DNA of 64,000 nt from Rhizoctonia solani (GCF_016906535.1 NC_057382.1:310001-374000); one strand, 5' to 3'; shown: positions 1 through 13,400, counted from the stretch's first letter. Numbers and translations: made by a program. Notes: generated from the sequence alone by a model not told the origin.

Positions 1-406
1 TTCACAAGTGTACAGCGAAGGAGTTTGACGGCCTCGCTTGATATCTGTGTAATTCAATCTTAGGCCAGGTGGCTATTCAAAGATAGAGTATAAAACTCAC
101 CCCGACGAACCCGAGTGCAACAGTGACTTGCACATAATTCATCAATCCTCCGGAAGAACGTCTTTCGGGATGTGCAGCTTGAACAGCACGTATAATGCAC
201 CATGCTATACGTTCAACCGCAAAAATGACCGTTGAAATCTGGATGACGTTCCATGCGCGTGGTTTGCGAATGAAAAAGTTGTAGATTATATTGGGCAGCA
301 AGAGCGCGTAGAGCATTGCGAATACAATGGATGGGCCCAAGTCGTCTGAAATTGGAATACCACCAACTGGACGAGAAACCCACGCTTTTTGCACGTTCTC
401 CGACAT
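1..406 (-). CDS. Seven-helix membrane protein, copy 1 (5' part only, cut by window edge)
   Basis: Exon 1 is 406-101 and encodes 102 residues starting MSENVQKAWVSRPVGGIP. A GTGAGT donor lies at 100-95, and exon 2 starts at 44 after an acceptor ending CACAG and runs off the left edge. The phase and exon length (306 bases) are identical to the complete paralog at 20214-21315, and exon 2 here begins ISSEAVKLLRC against ISNDAISLLRC there. Exon 1 holds two hydrophobic helices and the conserved stretch RKPRAWN.IQISTVIFAVER. By comparison with the paralog the whole protein should be about 314 residues with seven membrane segments. I do not recognise a named family; transporter or receptor roles are both possible. 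The reading frame is intact as far as visible. Confidence 0.75.
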
Positions 407-3400
407 TGTTATGCAAGAAAGATTTAGGGGAGTAAAGTAGGTTATTATCTGTCAGCCAAACTGAAGTCCCTTTGATACGTGGATCCCCCTGATGTTATCG
501 GCGTGCTGCCGAGCTGTGCTCGGTCTGCATCCCAATGAGGAAGCCCTATCACTGATGGCTGCGTTGCACAGTTTTCCATCACGACTCGTGAACTCTTCCA
601 TTCATCCAGCGGCGAATCTAGTCCAGCTGCTCACACAGCTAGATTAGAACTAACTATCCTGGATATCCGCAGTAAGTAAAATTGATGCAGTGTTCTCTCC
701 CCAATTTTCGATAACTGGACCGTAAATCTATATAGCGAAAGTATCAAGCCGAATAGAAGTAATGACTCTGTTAGACCTTGACCAGACGAGATCTCTCCGA
801 CATTCAGCATGGCTCAACGCTCCATAGCCTTCGATTTCAAATTTCAAATAGCCAAGGTTACCCAAGTACAGTAACACGCGAAAGTAAAATAACATCGCAA
901 CCTATCCATGTCTAACAAACAATTGCATTGGATCGACCACCTCTTGACTCTGAAGGCGAAAGGAGAACCGTGATTGGGCACGTTCCTCCGGAACTAACGA
1001 TTACAGAATTCCAAAGTATCCGTGATAACACGGTTGGATTTACTACGATATAAATCTATCGTAGAATTGCTGCTATCGAACAAGGGTCTGTGTGACCCGT
1101 AGTGTCACCGGGGGTGATAATTGACGCTGTGGTTTCCTGGTACCATAGGAAATTACACAACCCCACCTAGTCACCTCTATAGCTCCTCGAGCTTCGACGT
1201 TTATTCTAGCGCTTATAATGACCGGACATCATTTACTAAGATTCCCGCGCCCCTCCCTCAGTTAGTTGATTAATTGATTAATAACGTGCCATATATGCGT
1301 AACCAACGCCACTTAATAGAGAGTTTGCGAAATGGTTTTTGAATAACCACTCTAATCAAGTCTAATGTGGAGTATTACATGAGTAGAGCCAGAACTTCAT
1401 GTACCCATCGAAGAGGTTTGGAATAGAAATAATATATATATATTATATATGCGTGTATGCATACCTGACCGTCGTCAGATATCAACAGGGGCGAGGGATC
1501 CGGTACGGAGCGCATGGATGAGGAGCACCGAGACGCTAGCAGAACGTTGGTGGGTGGCCAAGCCTGACGATAGTCGAGCAAGGCTGGGGGGCGGGAGCAA
1601 TGAAAAACAGCAGGAATGGTGATTCACGAGACAGGGAGTAGAGGAGATCGGACGGTATGTGGGAGAAACAAGAAAGTAAAAAGTGCGACGAGGGATCGAA
1701 TACGCTATGGAAGTATGGATGGTTGATTGGGCATAATCGACAATCACGTGACTGTCTACCTGGGAGGGCCCCCACGCCTAACTCTGGGCTCGTTACCATT
1801 GCCCTATGAAGGGCCCTGCTTCGAAACGGGCTCTTTTCGAATAATTTGACAAGTAATTCTTAAACCCCTATCACGTAGCTCGCTTACAGACAACTGTGGA
1901 ACTAATGTCCAAACTAAAACAGATGTAATGATTATTACTGTCCTTCTTCCACAGAGAGTCGACTAACCATAATTGCAGGTGTGTATCATGTACCACAAAT
2001 AGGATTACTCCGGTCACGGTGAGTCTCCTTCCCAAATATCGGCTAATCTATATGTATTGATGTTGATTTATTATAGATCGGATAACTGCGGACCAGGACC
2101 TACCGAAAGAACTCTCAGCCTCTTATCACCATCTTCTGCAGTTATAATTAGCCGACCGCAACAATCAGAAGAGCCGGGTCCCAGATAACGTCAATTATCA
2201 TATAGACACCAAAATACCGCAGCCCCAAAGTTCCCAATAGTGTAACAGCTTCAAGTAGGTCCGAGCATCATGAGTTTAACAGGGCTGAAATCTGGGCTGT
2301 AGAGACATTCAGTCGGTAGTGAATTTCTAGCTATCGGCTCTTGGTCAATATGGCATACCACAAGCTCGCTGTGAATCAATGAATAACATATTGCTCGCTG
2401 TTCGCGTACGTAAGCCCTCGAGCAATTTTGTAAAATCAAGGGTCGTCTTCCTGATCGGGCATTGTACCACACTACAGAGGAGCTCAGAATCAGAGATAGA
2501 TTCATCAAATTCGCAGTAAGGTTGAAAATGTCGGGATGATTCAATTAGAGTTACGGTCATAAGGATCGTATAAGCGCGTACAAGAACGAGGCGCGAATAA
2601 TTAAATTCGCAAAACTGTGTACCTGTTCATAGTATTAGATTAGAATTCGAATGATAACCGTAACTCATTGCTCGGGTACTATCTAGATATCCGTTTGCAT
2701 TGAAACTACAAATACCTTTACTCGAACCGAAGCTGATCGAAGTGACGCTATTGCGAACGCTATCGGATATGCAGGAAACTTCACGATCCGGTTAAATTTC
2801 ACTACAGCCAGTACACAACTTCATTACACGACTCCGATTCTTTTCTCGGGTCCATATCAGCGTGAAATCTCGGTCGGGCAGTTGGGTGGAGTTCTTTCAC
2901 CTCGCTGACCTATAACACAAGATATGAGGAGTCTCAGACAAAGAGAACGGGTGGCAATTAAACAGCGTTAAGCCATCAGCCCGTGTACTTTATTTTTAGA
3001 TTATCGTCTCTTCTAAACCCTACTTTGAATTGCAGGCGTGACCAAAATAGCTCAAGGCCGTAATCATGAATCATAGTCGTTGCACTCTAGGTACACTATC
3101 TTATGAGATCCTTATTCATTACCGTTGATAATACTTCGATCTCCCTCTATTTTTGAACACCGTACATTGATACGGCGCCGAAGCTCGCCGGCGAAACTGT
3201 TGAAGCGCCATGTATATCCAATAACGAGTAAGATGCAGTACTTATCAAAATCTGGCCGTATGTGTTTGCGGATTTCGTACTTGGAAGTTATGGCATGGGC
3301 TGGCGCGAGCCGGATCGAATTGTAAAATGACGCGAAACAGAGTAACGGCTGAGCCAACCCACCGACGATATAAACCGTCATCGGGCCGACAGTTCACCCA

Positions 3401-3449
3401 GGGAATTTCTCTAGCTAAATCGCTTATTTCTCATACTATCGATATATTC
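407..3449. other. Intergenic, no gene recognised
   Basis: About 3 kb between the divergently oriented membrane-protein gene and the oxalate decarboxylase copy. It is AT-rich with short unconvincing frames on both strands. An AT-alternating palindromic stretch lies near 1427-1450. The last part should hold the promoter of the gene starting at 3450, but I see no clear TATA box. Confidence 0.5.
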
Positions 3450-5530
3450 AGATGCACTTCCCGCTCACTTTGGCTCTTGCGTTATCTGCGAGCGTCCTCG
3501 GCGCTCCGGCTCCAGCTGTCGACTCGAGCTCTTCAGTCGTAGCGGATCCGTCTACTACTATCGTCGTCTAGAACAAACATTCCTTCATCAACGACTGACT
3601 CGTCCCACCCGAGCCCTACAGTGCCCTACGCATCGGGCGACCTGAACGAGTCGTACCTGGACAAGTTCCAGAACGAACTCCCTGAGCCTGTCCGCGGATC
3701 GAAGGGTGCCAAGATCCTTGGACCTCAGAACATTCCTCTCGACCGCCAAAATCCTGACTTTCTGGCGAGCCCCAGTTACTGACAATGGTGCAGTGTAAGC
3801 TGATGTTTGGCTGATTATTTACCCAAACTCACCCGATTGTGGGAAGATCCAACGTAAAGTGGCCATTCAGTTTGTCCCACAATCGTGTTCAGGATGGTGG
3901 GTGGGCACGTCAGCAAAATGGTGCGTCTTAGATAGCTGCGGTCGTACCAAATGTACCTCATCATATATCTCCCGCTCAGTTCATTCGATGCCTATTGCGA
4001 CGACTATGGCCGGTGTAAACATGCGCTTGAAAGAGGAGCGCTTCGGTGAGTATCAGACATGATGGTTCACGGCAGCTGTTCTGACGATTCATGTAGTGAG
4101 CTGCACTGGCATATCACTGCAGAGGTATGTATACTGCACAATCATAGTAACTAAAAGTCAATAATCCTGATTTTCTCTTTGTAAGTGGGCCTATGTTCTG
4201 GAGGTGAGTAGAGACTTTGCAATTCCCTTGAGGTTTATGACTAATTTGGTCTCGTAGGGAAGCTGTCGTGTTGTTGTTGTGAATTCTGAGGGTCAGAACT
4301 ACATCGCTGATGTCGTACGTCATCTGAGCTTGTCTTTTTTCGCACTGGGAATGCGAACCATAAAGTACAAACTAACCCAATCCGCTTTTCAGTATCCAGG
4401 AGATCTTGGTACTTCCCTCCTGTATTCCGCATGTGATTCAGGGCTTGAACGATACCGCTGATGGCTGCGAGTTCCTCCTTGTATGTACACCTACCATACT
4501 CTGTACTCTAATATGTTTCACAGGTCTTCGACGACGGAGAGTTCAGCGAAGACTCCACTTTCTCAGCTACGGAATGGATGGCCCTGTTCCTAAGGAAGTC
4601 TTGAGCAAGAACTTCCAGGTCAACGCCTCTGCCTTTGATCACATTCCAGACCGTCAGCTGTGGATGCTACCGAGTGCCATTCCAACAGGCAGCGCTGAGG
4701 AGCAAGGAGTGAAGAGCCCGCAAGGAGTATCTACATTGCCTTATACATTTGCCGAAGCAAGGCCAACTCTACCAAGGTACATGAGGATAAAATTGATTAA
4801 AGAAAGATCGAGACTTATTGTATCCATTAGCTTCCCGCGGGACGGTCAAAGTTGTCGACTCACGTACATTCGAAGTCAGCAAGACTATCGCACTCGCGGA
4901 GGTAACTATCACTATCTGCCTGTCTGTGCTCTGGTAATTGCTTAATTCTTTGTCATATGTAGGTCACTGTTGAGGTCGGCGGGATGCGCGAGCTTCACGT
5001 GAGTTTTATAGGTGGCTCCTGAGGGTCCGATTTAAACATTCCATTATTAGTGGCATCCAACTCAGCCTGAATGGTCTACTTCATGTAAGTGATTGAAGCT
5101 GAATTTCTCTGCAATTGCAATGGTGCTGAAAATCGCACATAGCGAGGGCGAAGCACGCATACAGTCTTTGCCGCACAGGGCAACGCACGAACCTTTAATT
5201 ATCAAGCAGGAGATATTGGTATTTAGTCCCATCCATTCATGTACTCGGGCTCTAAGCAGTTTTTTAGGCTATGTTCCTCCATCTTTTGGGCACTATGTCG
5301 AGAACATAGGGAACACGACGCTCAAGTTCCTTGAGATCTTCAACTCTGACAAGTATGAGGATATCTCGCTCAACCAGTGGCTGGCCCTCACACCTCAGAT
5401 ATGGTCAAGGTGTGTTGCATGGCTGACTATGAATTAGTTTTGATGCCATCGCAGCGCGCCTTAGGCCCACTTACAGTTGAGCGACGACACGATCAGCAAG
5501 CTACAGAAAGTGAAGCCAATCGTAGTATGA
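3450..5530 (+). pseudogene. Oxalate decarboxylase (bicupin), copy A, frameshifted
   Basis: Homologous to secreted fungal oxalate decarboxylases, Mn-dependent bicupins that turn oxalate into formate and CO2. A signal peptide (MHFPLTLALALSASVLGAPA) starts at 3450. Conserved blocks follow in order across several exons: LDKFQNELPEP, VKWPFSLSHNR, MPIATTMAGVNMRLK, the first-cupin metal motif ELHWH near 4097, FDHIPDRQLWMLP, GVSTLPYTFA, the second-cupin motif RELH|WHPTQPEW (split by an intron near 5000-5075), [19 protein letters not shown] and a C-terminus ending KPIVV at 5528. The frame is broken at least six times: an in-frame TAG near 3569, a shift near 3770, losses near 4043, 4395 and 4420 in the first cupin, 5168, and 5396. 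The metal-binding His residues survive. Either decayed recently or damaged by assembly indels. A second broken copy lies at 53362-55414. Confidence 0.85.
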
Positions 5531-6136
5531 GCCGACCTACTGTCATCCAGTAACTAGACCAAAGGACGCACACCTTAGATTTCATAATGTTATTTAATAC
5601 AGTAATCTATGGACAAGAACACGATTTTTATAGCCCAAATACAATATTTAAATTGGTGCTCAACAACTCGTGAATGGAGTTCTTTGTAAAACTGCTACCT
5701 CAAGGGACGCGATGCCTACCGTTATTAACTCTTCTGACATAAAATATGCTCAGCAAATTGGCAAAATATTCACATATTAGTTTACTTGGGAAATTTGCAG
5801 CAGACATTGCAGTACGTAAAAGTCTATGAGCTGGGCGCATTCACCAATACATGAGAAGATATTTCGGTCGCTTAACACACCTTTTGTACGCTCGGTGCTA
5901 GATAACTTATGGTTTCAGTTGGATGTACTTATATTTCAGCTCGAACATTAACACTTATACGAACTATGTTGAAAAACACGTAGAGATAGACGATATTGTA
6001 TCTCAGCTCTACTATATGATGTGAACTGAGGTACACGAGAATCGATACGGAACACTTTTATATACTAAGTCCAAACGTCAGTAAATACATGCGTAAGGAT
6101 TACATATCGGATCCGGGAGACTGATATTTCAACAAA
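5531..6136. other. Intergenic, no gene recognised
   Basis: About 600 AT-rich bases downstream of both the oxalate decarboxylase copy (+) and MND1 (-), so a convergent 3' region. No convincing reading frame seen. Confidence 0.5.
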
Positions 6137-6272
6137 CTACAGGTCTTATTCGGTGTGAGAGGCTCGACAAATGTGATGACCTCTCTACGATGCAACCCCA
6201 ACCGTGTGCCTACTCAATGTCCTCATAGTCCTCTCCTATGCCAAGGTACTCCCTTAGTTCACCCCTCACACC
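6137..6272. repeat. Tandem direct repeat, distal copy of the MND1 3' end
   Basis: Nearly identical to 6290-6427, with a period of about 153 bases. It contains the reverse complement of the last MND1 codons (ending EDYEDIE, stop) plus about 75 bases of downstream sequence. Differences are a few substitutions and a missing GC pair near 6265. Confidence 0.9.
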
Positions 6273-6289
6273 TTAACCACTGATACGAC

Positions 6290-6427
6290 CTACAGGTCTT
6301 ATTCGGTGTGAGAGGCTCGACAAATATGATGAACTCTCTACGATGCAACCCCAACCGTGTGCCTACTCAATGTCCTCATAGTCCTCTCCTATGCCAAGGT
6401 ACTCCCTTAGTTCACCCGCCTCACACC
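6290..6427. repeat. Tandem direct repeat, proximal copy (true MND1 3' end)
   Basis: Partner of 6137-6272. This copy is contiguous with the rest of MND1 exon 9 (6363-6469), so it is the functional gene end and the other copy lies just downstream of the gene. Confidence 0.9.
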
Positions 6428-7490
6428 CAAGCGTTCTAGTAATATGCGAGAATAATACGCTATGGTTATCTAATCAATACTATTTATCAATGATTTCTTC
6501 CTGTCAGCCGATAAAACTTACCGGTCCACCTACACGCCGCCTCGCGCGCCAAGACTACTGCCCGTCGTTTACGTTCTAAAACTGCGGGATCAGCCAATTG
6601 TGCAAGTCGGCGAGAGATATGGCGCTCTTCCTGTATCAGTGTAATATAAACGGTGGTGTATCTACGATCAGCCGCCAAAGAGGAGCGTACCGTATCTTCT
6701 CTTTGTCGAATCTCGTGTCTATTTCATTGGTAAGCAAGGTCACCTTGGATTCCAAAGCCGCGAGTTCTTCTCTTGCAGATGACTATGTGTTAACTATTTA
6801 CGTCATCATCCTGAAGATCTATGGAACGCTCCGCCCATACCATTCTAAAAAGCAATCAGTGCCTTCCGAGGACATAAAAGGTAAAGTATACGCACGCTCC
6901 TCTTGCACTGGGAAAACTCCAAAAGACTATTTTCCTCAACATAATAGACACTTTGCGTGTATGAATCATGAGGACTCACAATTCGAGCTACCTATCTTGT
7001 CCATTGAAACGAAGATTATCATCTACAAGCCCCTGAAGAACCTCTTTGACGCTTTGGGAGACTAAATTAGATCATGCGTTGTGAAGGGGAAGGATAATAG
7101 GGATCGAAATATATGCGCTTGTTATTAGTCCAGTAAGGCGTTAGGATAACAGAAAGCGCCTACCAATTCCTTTCATTTTCGGCGCGAGCTTTTCAAGTTC
7201 TTTGAGCTAACGTTTGGGTTGAGTGTAGCCGTTGCAGTTCAGATACGTATTGGGTCAAGCATAATGAAGTCAGAACACCATCAAAGAAGTGAAAGGTGGA
7301 TAAAGAGCACAAGTAGCTCAAAGTTATAGAAAATCGATAGTGAGATACCTACTTGATAGAAGTCCCTAGTCTCGTGAAAAAGTTCAACTAGCTTGACGCG
7401 CTTTTCTTCGACAGAGAGACCACGAGGCGCCTATGGATGAGGTTTTAACTATATCAAGAGCTTGCAATGACAACTGAGATAACTTGCCAT
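6363..7490 (-). CDS. MND1: Meiotic nuclear division protein 1 (MND1)
   Basis: MND1 pairs with HOP2 and stimulates Dmc1/Rad51 strand invasion in meiotic recombination. Exons read by eye on the minus strand: ATG 7490-7488, then 7430-7353 (APRGLSVEEKRVKLVELF...), 7206-7164 (LKELEKLAPKMKGI), 7061-6980 (VSQSVKEVLQGLVDDNL..., winged-helix part), 6926-6896 (FFWSFPSARGA), about 6844-6802, about 6773-6691 (coiled coil ALESKVTLLTNEIDTRF), 6630-6522 (ADPAVLERKRRAVVLAREAA.RWT) and 6469-6363 (GELREYLGIGEDYEDIE, stop). The blocks and their order match the family along its length. The first intron appears to be GC-AG (GCAAGT donor) and leaves only ATG in exon 1. Exon 4 seems to carry one extra base near 7000, and the exon 6/7 junction is uncertain. 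The gene's 3' end is tandemly duplicated. Confidence 0.82.
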
Positions 7491-8303
7491 TTTGACAATT
7501 ATATGAATGCCACCGAACCCGGCGATGAAACAAGAACAGAGGATGTAAGGATCAGTGGATTGATCACGTGGGTCTACAAAGCTTACCTTATCTACAATTT
7601 GCAACGCTACGAAAGGCAATCCTCCTGCCTAATCCGTTTGTCTTGTAGCTTCATCACAATGACTCGCACTAGCTACTGTGGAGCAGCCACTGTGTTTAAG
7701 GCACATAGAAGAGGCACATTAATTTAATATTTACCATCCAGTGTTATTCAGTAATTTAATGATATAATCGAGATAAGACATCATGGTATTAGTAGCTTTA
7801 AATCATTCTTTCAAGAGATGTAAGCTAATGGGCCTATTTTTGGCTAGCGGTTGACATCTAGGCGGTATAAATCTGCTTGGTTTGAAAGTATGCTGACTGG
7901 AGCCGTTCGTAGGAGGTTGGAAGATCATGTTGAAATCTGTGCATCGCCTCAAACCATTGAGCACAGAACAGTGCCTATTGTGGTGAAGATGGTATTAAAT
8001 TTCGGGTTTCGAACAAAGTTTAAGCGTACCCAAACCTTACCTGGCACCCAATCGAGTTATGGTGGGCCGTACATACACCCGTTTGTTACCTAAAATGCAT
8101 GGCCAGATCCTGATCAAGCAAATGATCATGAGCCGGCTAAATTTGATCCGGTGTGCAAAGTTAGCCTAAGGAGGATCACCATAGTCGTTCAGGCCTCCAT
8201 CGCTGACACACAAAAAAAGTTTAATGAAGAATGCCTCAACGTCATCAAATTATGACTAAACAAAATTGTAATATATTGAATGTGTCAGGTTAAATACATC
8301 ATC
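7491..8303. other. Intergenic, no gene recognised
   Basis: About 800 bases between the MND1 start and the F-box gene 3' end. It must contain the MND1 promoter. The small plus-strand frames here (7467-7727, 7851-8093) resemble nothing I know. Confidence 0.4.
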
Positions 8304-9658
8304 TTAGAGGGGTCGTAAAGGTGTAAAATTGTGTCTGAGGAGAGTCACTAATTCTGCACTGACATTACCATGGACAAGCCACTGTCTTGTCCTATCCATG
8401 TCCAATAGCGTCTGCTCAGAAAATCTCTGAGCATATAAGCTGGCTCCAACTATCCCAATATCTCTCATCGACGGAATAGAAAGTAGCGTTCGAAAGCCGG
8501 GCTCAATATCTTCTATTTGAGCGACACATTCGAAAATATCAATAGCATGCAAGTGAGGGAATAAATCAGCTGCTTCTTCCATTCCTACGAAAGCGTAGTT
8601 CCCGAGATAATGACCGTATATTCTAAGCATCTTTAACTTTGAAAGGTTCCTTGCCACAAAGGGAAGCGGTAGCCAATCTCCCGAAAGACACAATGAAGTT
8701 ATGGAATGTCGTTCAAAGAAAGAGTTGAGGGCAATTCTGACCGGACTTATGTATGCATCTACTAAGTACGACGCTAACCACAGATTAAGATCCGATGCAG
8801 TCTTAATCGGTAAACCGAAAAACCAGGCGATGAACCTCGGGTGCATGTATATTTGAACATAGCTAAGCTCGGGAAGTTCTATGGTTGCTGGCCAGGATAG
8901 ACAGTATAATCGCGGAGCTCGAATCGCGAGAATTTAATGGATCGTAGACCCTTGTTGCCTTCTAATAGCTGAGCAAGTCGTAGAGAGGTAGGGTAGCCGT
9001 TCATGGGAATCTCTATCAACTGCAATTCTACAAGGTTCCGGCACGATAAATACGCCATATTCCAATCAAGGGAAACGCTATCCAAGTAAAGATACCTCAA
9101 TGATGAAAGTATACGATCAAGAGATTCTCGCGGGAGGAAATCAGAGTCTGCATAAAGTAGCTTGTCACCCGACGTTGCGTAGAGGGCTAGCTCGTGTAGT
9201 GTGTTAGAGGCACCTAAAGCATCCAAAGTCCCAAGTATTTCTTTGGCTAACCCAAAACGCCAAAATGCGATGGCAAGAGACCTTAGCCGGGGCGCGCTAG
9301 AGTGAATTAGAGTAGAAAGTTCTACGTTCATGGCGGGAAGTGGGCACTCAAAGTCCATCCTCCCGATGCGCAAATGGAGTGGTGCATTACGGGAACGTTC
9401 AAGGCAAAGGTGTATATGCCGTAGTTCGCTCAGGGATTGTCCTTGCCGCATAAAGTCAACTGAAGTCCAGAGTGTTGGCGTAGAGTTGACCGCCTGTCTC
9501 CAAGCAGTGCACACGCTCGAAAGTTTTATCGCATAGTGAGCAAAGCTTTGAAATGGATAGTTGTGCGCAGTGAGTGAAGTGGCAAATGTGATGAAGATTT
9601 TTGATAATAGCTCTGGTGGCAATTTGTTGATGGGTGAAGAGAATTTTTCGTCGGGCAT
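8304..9658 (-). CDS. F-box protein with LRR-like C-terminal region, one apparent frameshift
   Basis: Starts MPDEKFSSPINKLPPELLSK at 9658. INKLPPELLSKIF followed by a hydrophobic stretch and VCTAWRQAVNSTPTLWTSV is the classic F-box plus trailing Trp motif of the large agaricomycete F-box family, which recruits substrates to SCF ubiquitin ligases through Skp1. The rest consists of leucine-rich segments (APRLRSLAI, LRYLYLDSVSL, NLVELQLIEIP) typical of the substrate-binding part. The frame meets TAG at 8881-8879, but the protein continues in another frame (IELPELSYVQIYMHPRF...) to a stop at 8304, giving about 450 residues, the usual length. So one indel lies near 8880-8895. No introns needed. The substrate cannot be predicted. 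Confidence 0.8.
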
Positions 9659-10458
9659 CGATGCGACAATAAGAGCTGCGTTGTAACCTCAATTTTTGGA
9701 TGAAATTAAGTGATTGCGATTGGTAAGTGTGGGAAAGGGCTTACTGAAAGGTGGCTGTACGAATCCTATATAGGACCGTTACCGGCTGATCGTGTCGACG
9801 TGGAACGCATCGGGCGTATTTTTCGGTCTTCACGCTCGTGATTTACGTATCATTTGTGCATAGTTTTGTCTCACAACCAAGCACCTGCACCAGTGGCGAT
9901 GTTGAGCCTGTGCAGGCATTGATTTAATATGCTCCGAAGAGTCACGTTCGCCTACACGGCATGCGAGTTGAGGTCATGGACGAATCCAAGGAGCAGCACA
10001 TGATAAAATGTCAACCTAGAAGTTGATCGAGCAATACCTGCGGGTATTTTCACAATAACCGTCCGGCGACTTTGTTCCGGACCCCACAAAAACTCTTACG
10101 CGCGTGTGCAAACTATCCTACTTGTATGCGCCAGAGAAATAACGGTGTGTAAGATGGGATGTTTCTGAGGCCATCAGGTAGTGTCGTGGACACCCCCGGA
10201 ATTATCCAACCCGCGAAGATCGAGACTCTTGCATATCACGTGATCGTAATCGGATCGAGACGCGTCATATCAGACCGTGAGAATCTGGATTTGGGCGATC
10301 CTGAATCACGCTTGGCCGGGGTTCATTAGCAGCTCGCTCCTAGGGCAAGTTTTTATTCTCTCCTACGACCAGCAACAAGACTTGATCTCGGGTGTATTCA
10401 AACTTTTAGTTGCCACTACTCCAATCGTTGCCGCTATTTAGTTTCGCGCGGTCTCACG
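9659..10458. promoter_or_regulatory. Divergent intergenic region between F-box gene and GH63-like gene
   Basis: 800 bases separate two divergently transcribed start codons, so both promoters should lie here. A CACGTG E-box-type hexamer sits near 10238. No clear TATA box was seen close to either start. No reading frame of interest. Confidence 0.4.
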
Positions 10459-13400
10459 ATGTCGACGGCCAAGGAGATTCGCAACAAGATATTCAGCCAG
10501 GCCGCTGGGGGAGCAGAGGGCGCCGCTGCTCCTACTACTGATCAAGGGCTAACTATTGATATTCCCAAACCTATCTCTGCACCCGCTGCACCAGTTCCCT
10601 TGCCCAAGACCAATAAGCCCAAGGTCGAAGAGGAGGTCGAGAGTGAGCCCCAAGGAGATACGCGCTCTTACCGCCAGAAGGTTCTCGATGCTCTCGGAAC
10701 TTCCTATACCAGTGTTGAGAACTATCGTCTGGAGCAAGATGGGCGCAAGGAGCGTCATTGGAAACGTTGGGGACCGTATCTTGCCGAAAGGCAGTGGGTT
10801 CGTAAATTCCATCAATTCAAGAATGCTTAGACTAATTAATTTTAATCCAGGCCACTGTTCGTGAGGATTATTCTGGGAATGGAGATGCTTGGGCCAACTT
10901 TCCTCACTCTGCCGCTCGTTCTCGCGCCTACCGTTGGGGCGAAGATGGAATAGGCGGTGTCTCTGACAACCACCAGCGCTTGTGCTTTGCCCTTGCCCTC
11001 TGGAATGGTGAAGACCCCTTCCTCAAAGAACGCTTGTTTGGTGTGACCGGTCCTGAGGGAAACCATGGTGAAGACTGCAAGGAGCTTTACTACTATTTGG
11101 ATTCTACGCCAACGCATTCTTACATGAAGTTCCTGTACAAATATCCTCAACGCCGATTCCCATACGAAGAGCTCGTCCGCGAGAGCGTCAGCCGCGGTCG
11201 CGATGTCCCCGAGTTCGAGATTCATCATACTGAGGCGTTCGAGGATGATCGATACTGGGACGTATTCATCGAGTACGCTAAAGATGCAGACGACCCTGAA
11301 GCTATGTCTATCCGTATCACGGCTTACAATCGCGGGCCAGAGCCGGCTGACCTGCATATCATTCCTCAACTTTGGTTCCCTAATACCTGGTCCTGGACTC
11401 ATAATCCTCCTCCACGCCCACAACTGAAGCTCATCGCTCCAGGTACTGTTCAAGTAACCAACGAGAAACTTTCAACCCCCCCGTACATGTATTGCATCCC
11501 TTCTCCTCCCCCAGTTGGTCCTATTGCAGAGGGCGAAGATGTTGTCGAGGTCGAAGGTGATGGAGTTACTCCAAACATGCTTTTTACCGAGAACGATACA
11601 AACTACGAGCGTCTGTATGGAGGCAAGAACTCCAGCCCATATGTTAAGGATGCATTCCACGACCATATCGTCCCCGAGCATCGCCCCCTTATCGACGACG
11701 ACACTGGCACTGAGAAGAGAGAAACCGAGATCCTTGCGGAAAAGGGCAAGACAGAGGAAGCGATCAGAAAGTCACCGGTCACGCCCACTGTACGAGCACC
11801 TCCTCGCCCCTGGGATGAGCAAAGGGGTGATCGGCCATTTGTTAACCCGAAAAATGAGGGTACTAAATGCGGGGCGCAATACGTTTTCAAGGCGGTCCCT
11901 CCCCGTGGAGGTTGTGCCGTAGTTCGTCTCAAACTTACCCCTCACACCCCAAACAAGGATCCGTCGATATGGGATGAAGAGTTATTTGACGACACTATAG
12001 ACGAGCGTCGCCAGGATGCAGATGAATTCTACGCCCGGCTTTCCACTGGGTCCGGAGGTGTCACAGATGATTTGAGGGCGATTATGCGTCAAGCTTTGGC
12101 AGGAATGATGTGGAGCAAGCAGTTCTACCAGTTTATTCACAAGGAATGGATGGAAGGTGACCCCGCTCAGCCTCCTCCACCTCCGGAACGCAAGTGGGTC
12201 AGGAATAGGGAGTGGAGACACTTGCATATTGCCGATGTTCTTTCGTGAGTCGAATAATTTGTGCGTCATTATTCCGTACTAAACTGTGACCCCAGAATGC
12301 CTGATAAGTGGGAATACCCCTTCTTTGCCGCGTGGGACACTGCTTTCCATTGTATCCCATTGGCGATGGTAGACCCAGCATTCGCGAAGAAGCAGCTTGA
12401 TTTGCTTACTCGAGAGTGGTATATGAAACCTGATGGTGCATTACCTGCCTACGAATGGAACTTTTCCGATGTAAACCCTCCGGTACACGCTTGGTAAGTA
12501 CCAAATATGGTTCTAAAAATCATTATATGCGATCCAGTCATATTATTACGCTCCCCTATACCCATCCCCTTGACCTCTGGCCTGTGATATCCGGGGAACC
12601 CTCCACTTTCGCCTAACTTTATCTCCGCTTTTGAACTCAATTACCCCACAGGGCAACTTTCCGTGTCTTCAAGATCGAGCGAAAACTGACAGGAAACGAG
12701 GACGTCCCGTTCCTCGAACGAGTCTTCCAGAAGCTCTTACTCAATTTCACGTGGTGGGTAAATCGCAAAGATGCGGGGGACACAACGTGTTTGAAGGAGG
12801 ATTTTTGGGGCTCGATAACATTGGTGCTTTCAACCGGAGTGAACCCCTGCCGACCGGAGGTGTACTCCGTCAAGCAGACGGAACAGCCTGGATGGCTTTC
12901 TATTGTTTGAACATGTCAGTCTTCACATCATCTTCATATTTACATGACTAACATACACCGCATTAGGCTGAATATGGCACTTGAGCTTGCCAAGCATAAT
13001 AGCGTGTACGAGGATATTGCAAGCAAGTTCTTCGAGGTAATCCCCCAATCCAGGGTATATGTGCGTCATAGCTGACATAACCTGATTAGCATTTCATCTT
13101 TATCGCCGATGCCATGACTTACCGCCAAGGTGATAACGAATTATCCCTTTGGAACGAGGAGGAGGGCTTCTACTTTGATGCCATTCAATGGGGCGAATCT
13201 CACTCTCAACAAATGCCCATCCGTTCACTTGTCGGATTGATTCCGTTGTACGCAACGCTCGTCTTGGAACCAAGTGTGATCAATAGGTTCCCTGGGTTCA
13301 AGAAACGTATGGAATGGTTTATTGACAATCGACCGGAGATTTCAGCACGTAACATGGCAAACATGAAAGGTAATTAGCTAACGGACTTTGAAGATAACTG

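Noticed and set aside
6598..7065. 155-codon plus-strand frame
   Set aside because: It lies antisense across MND1 exons 4-7 and their introns; the minus strand explains the region.
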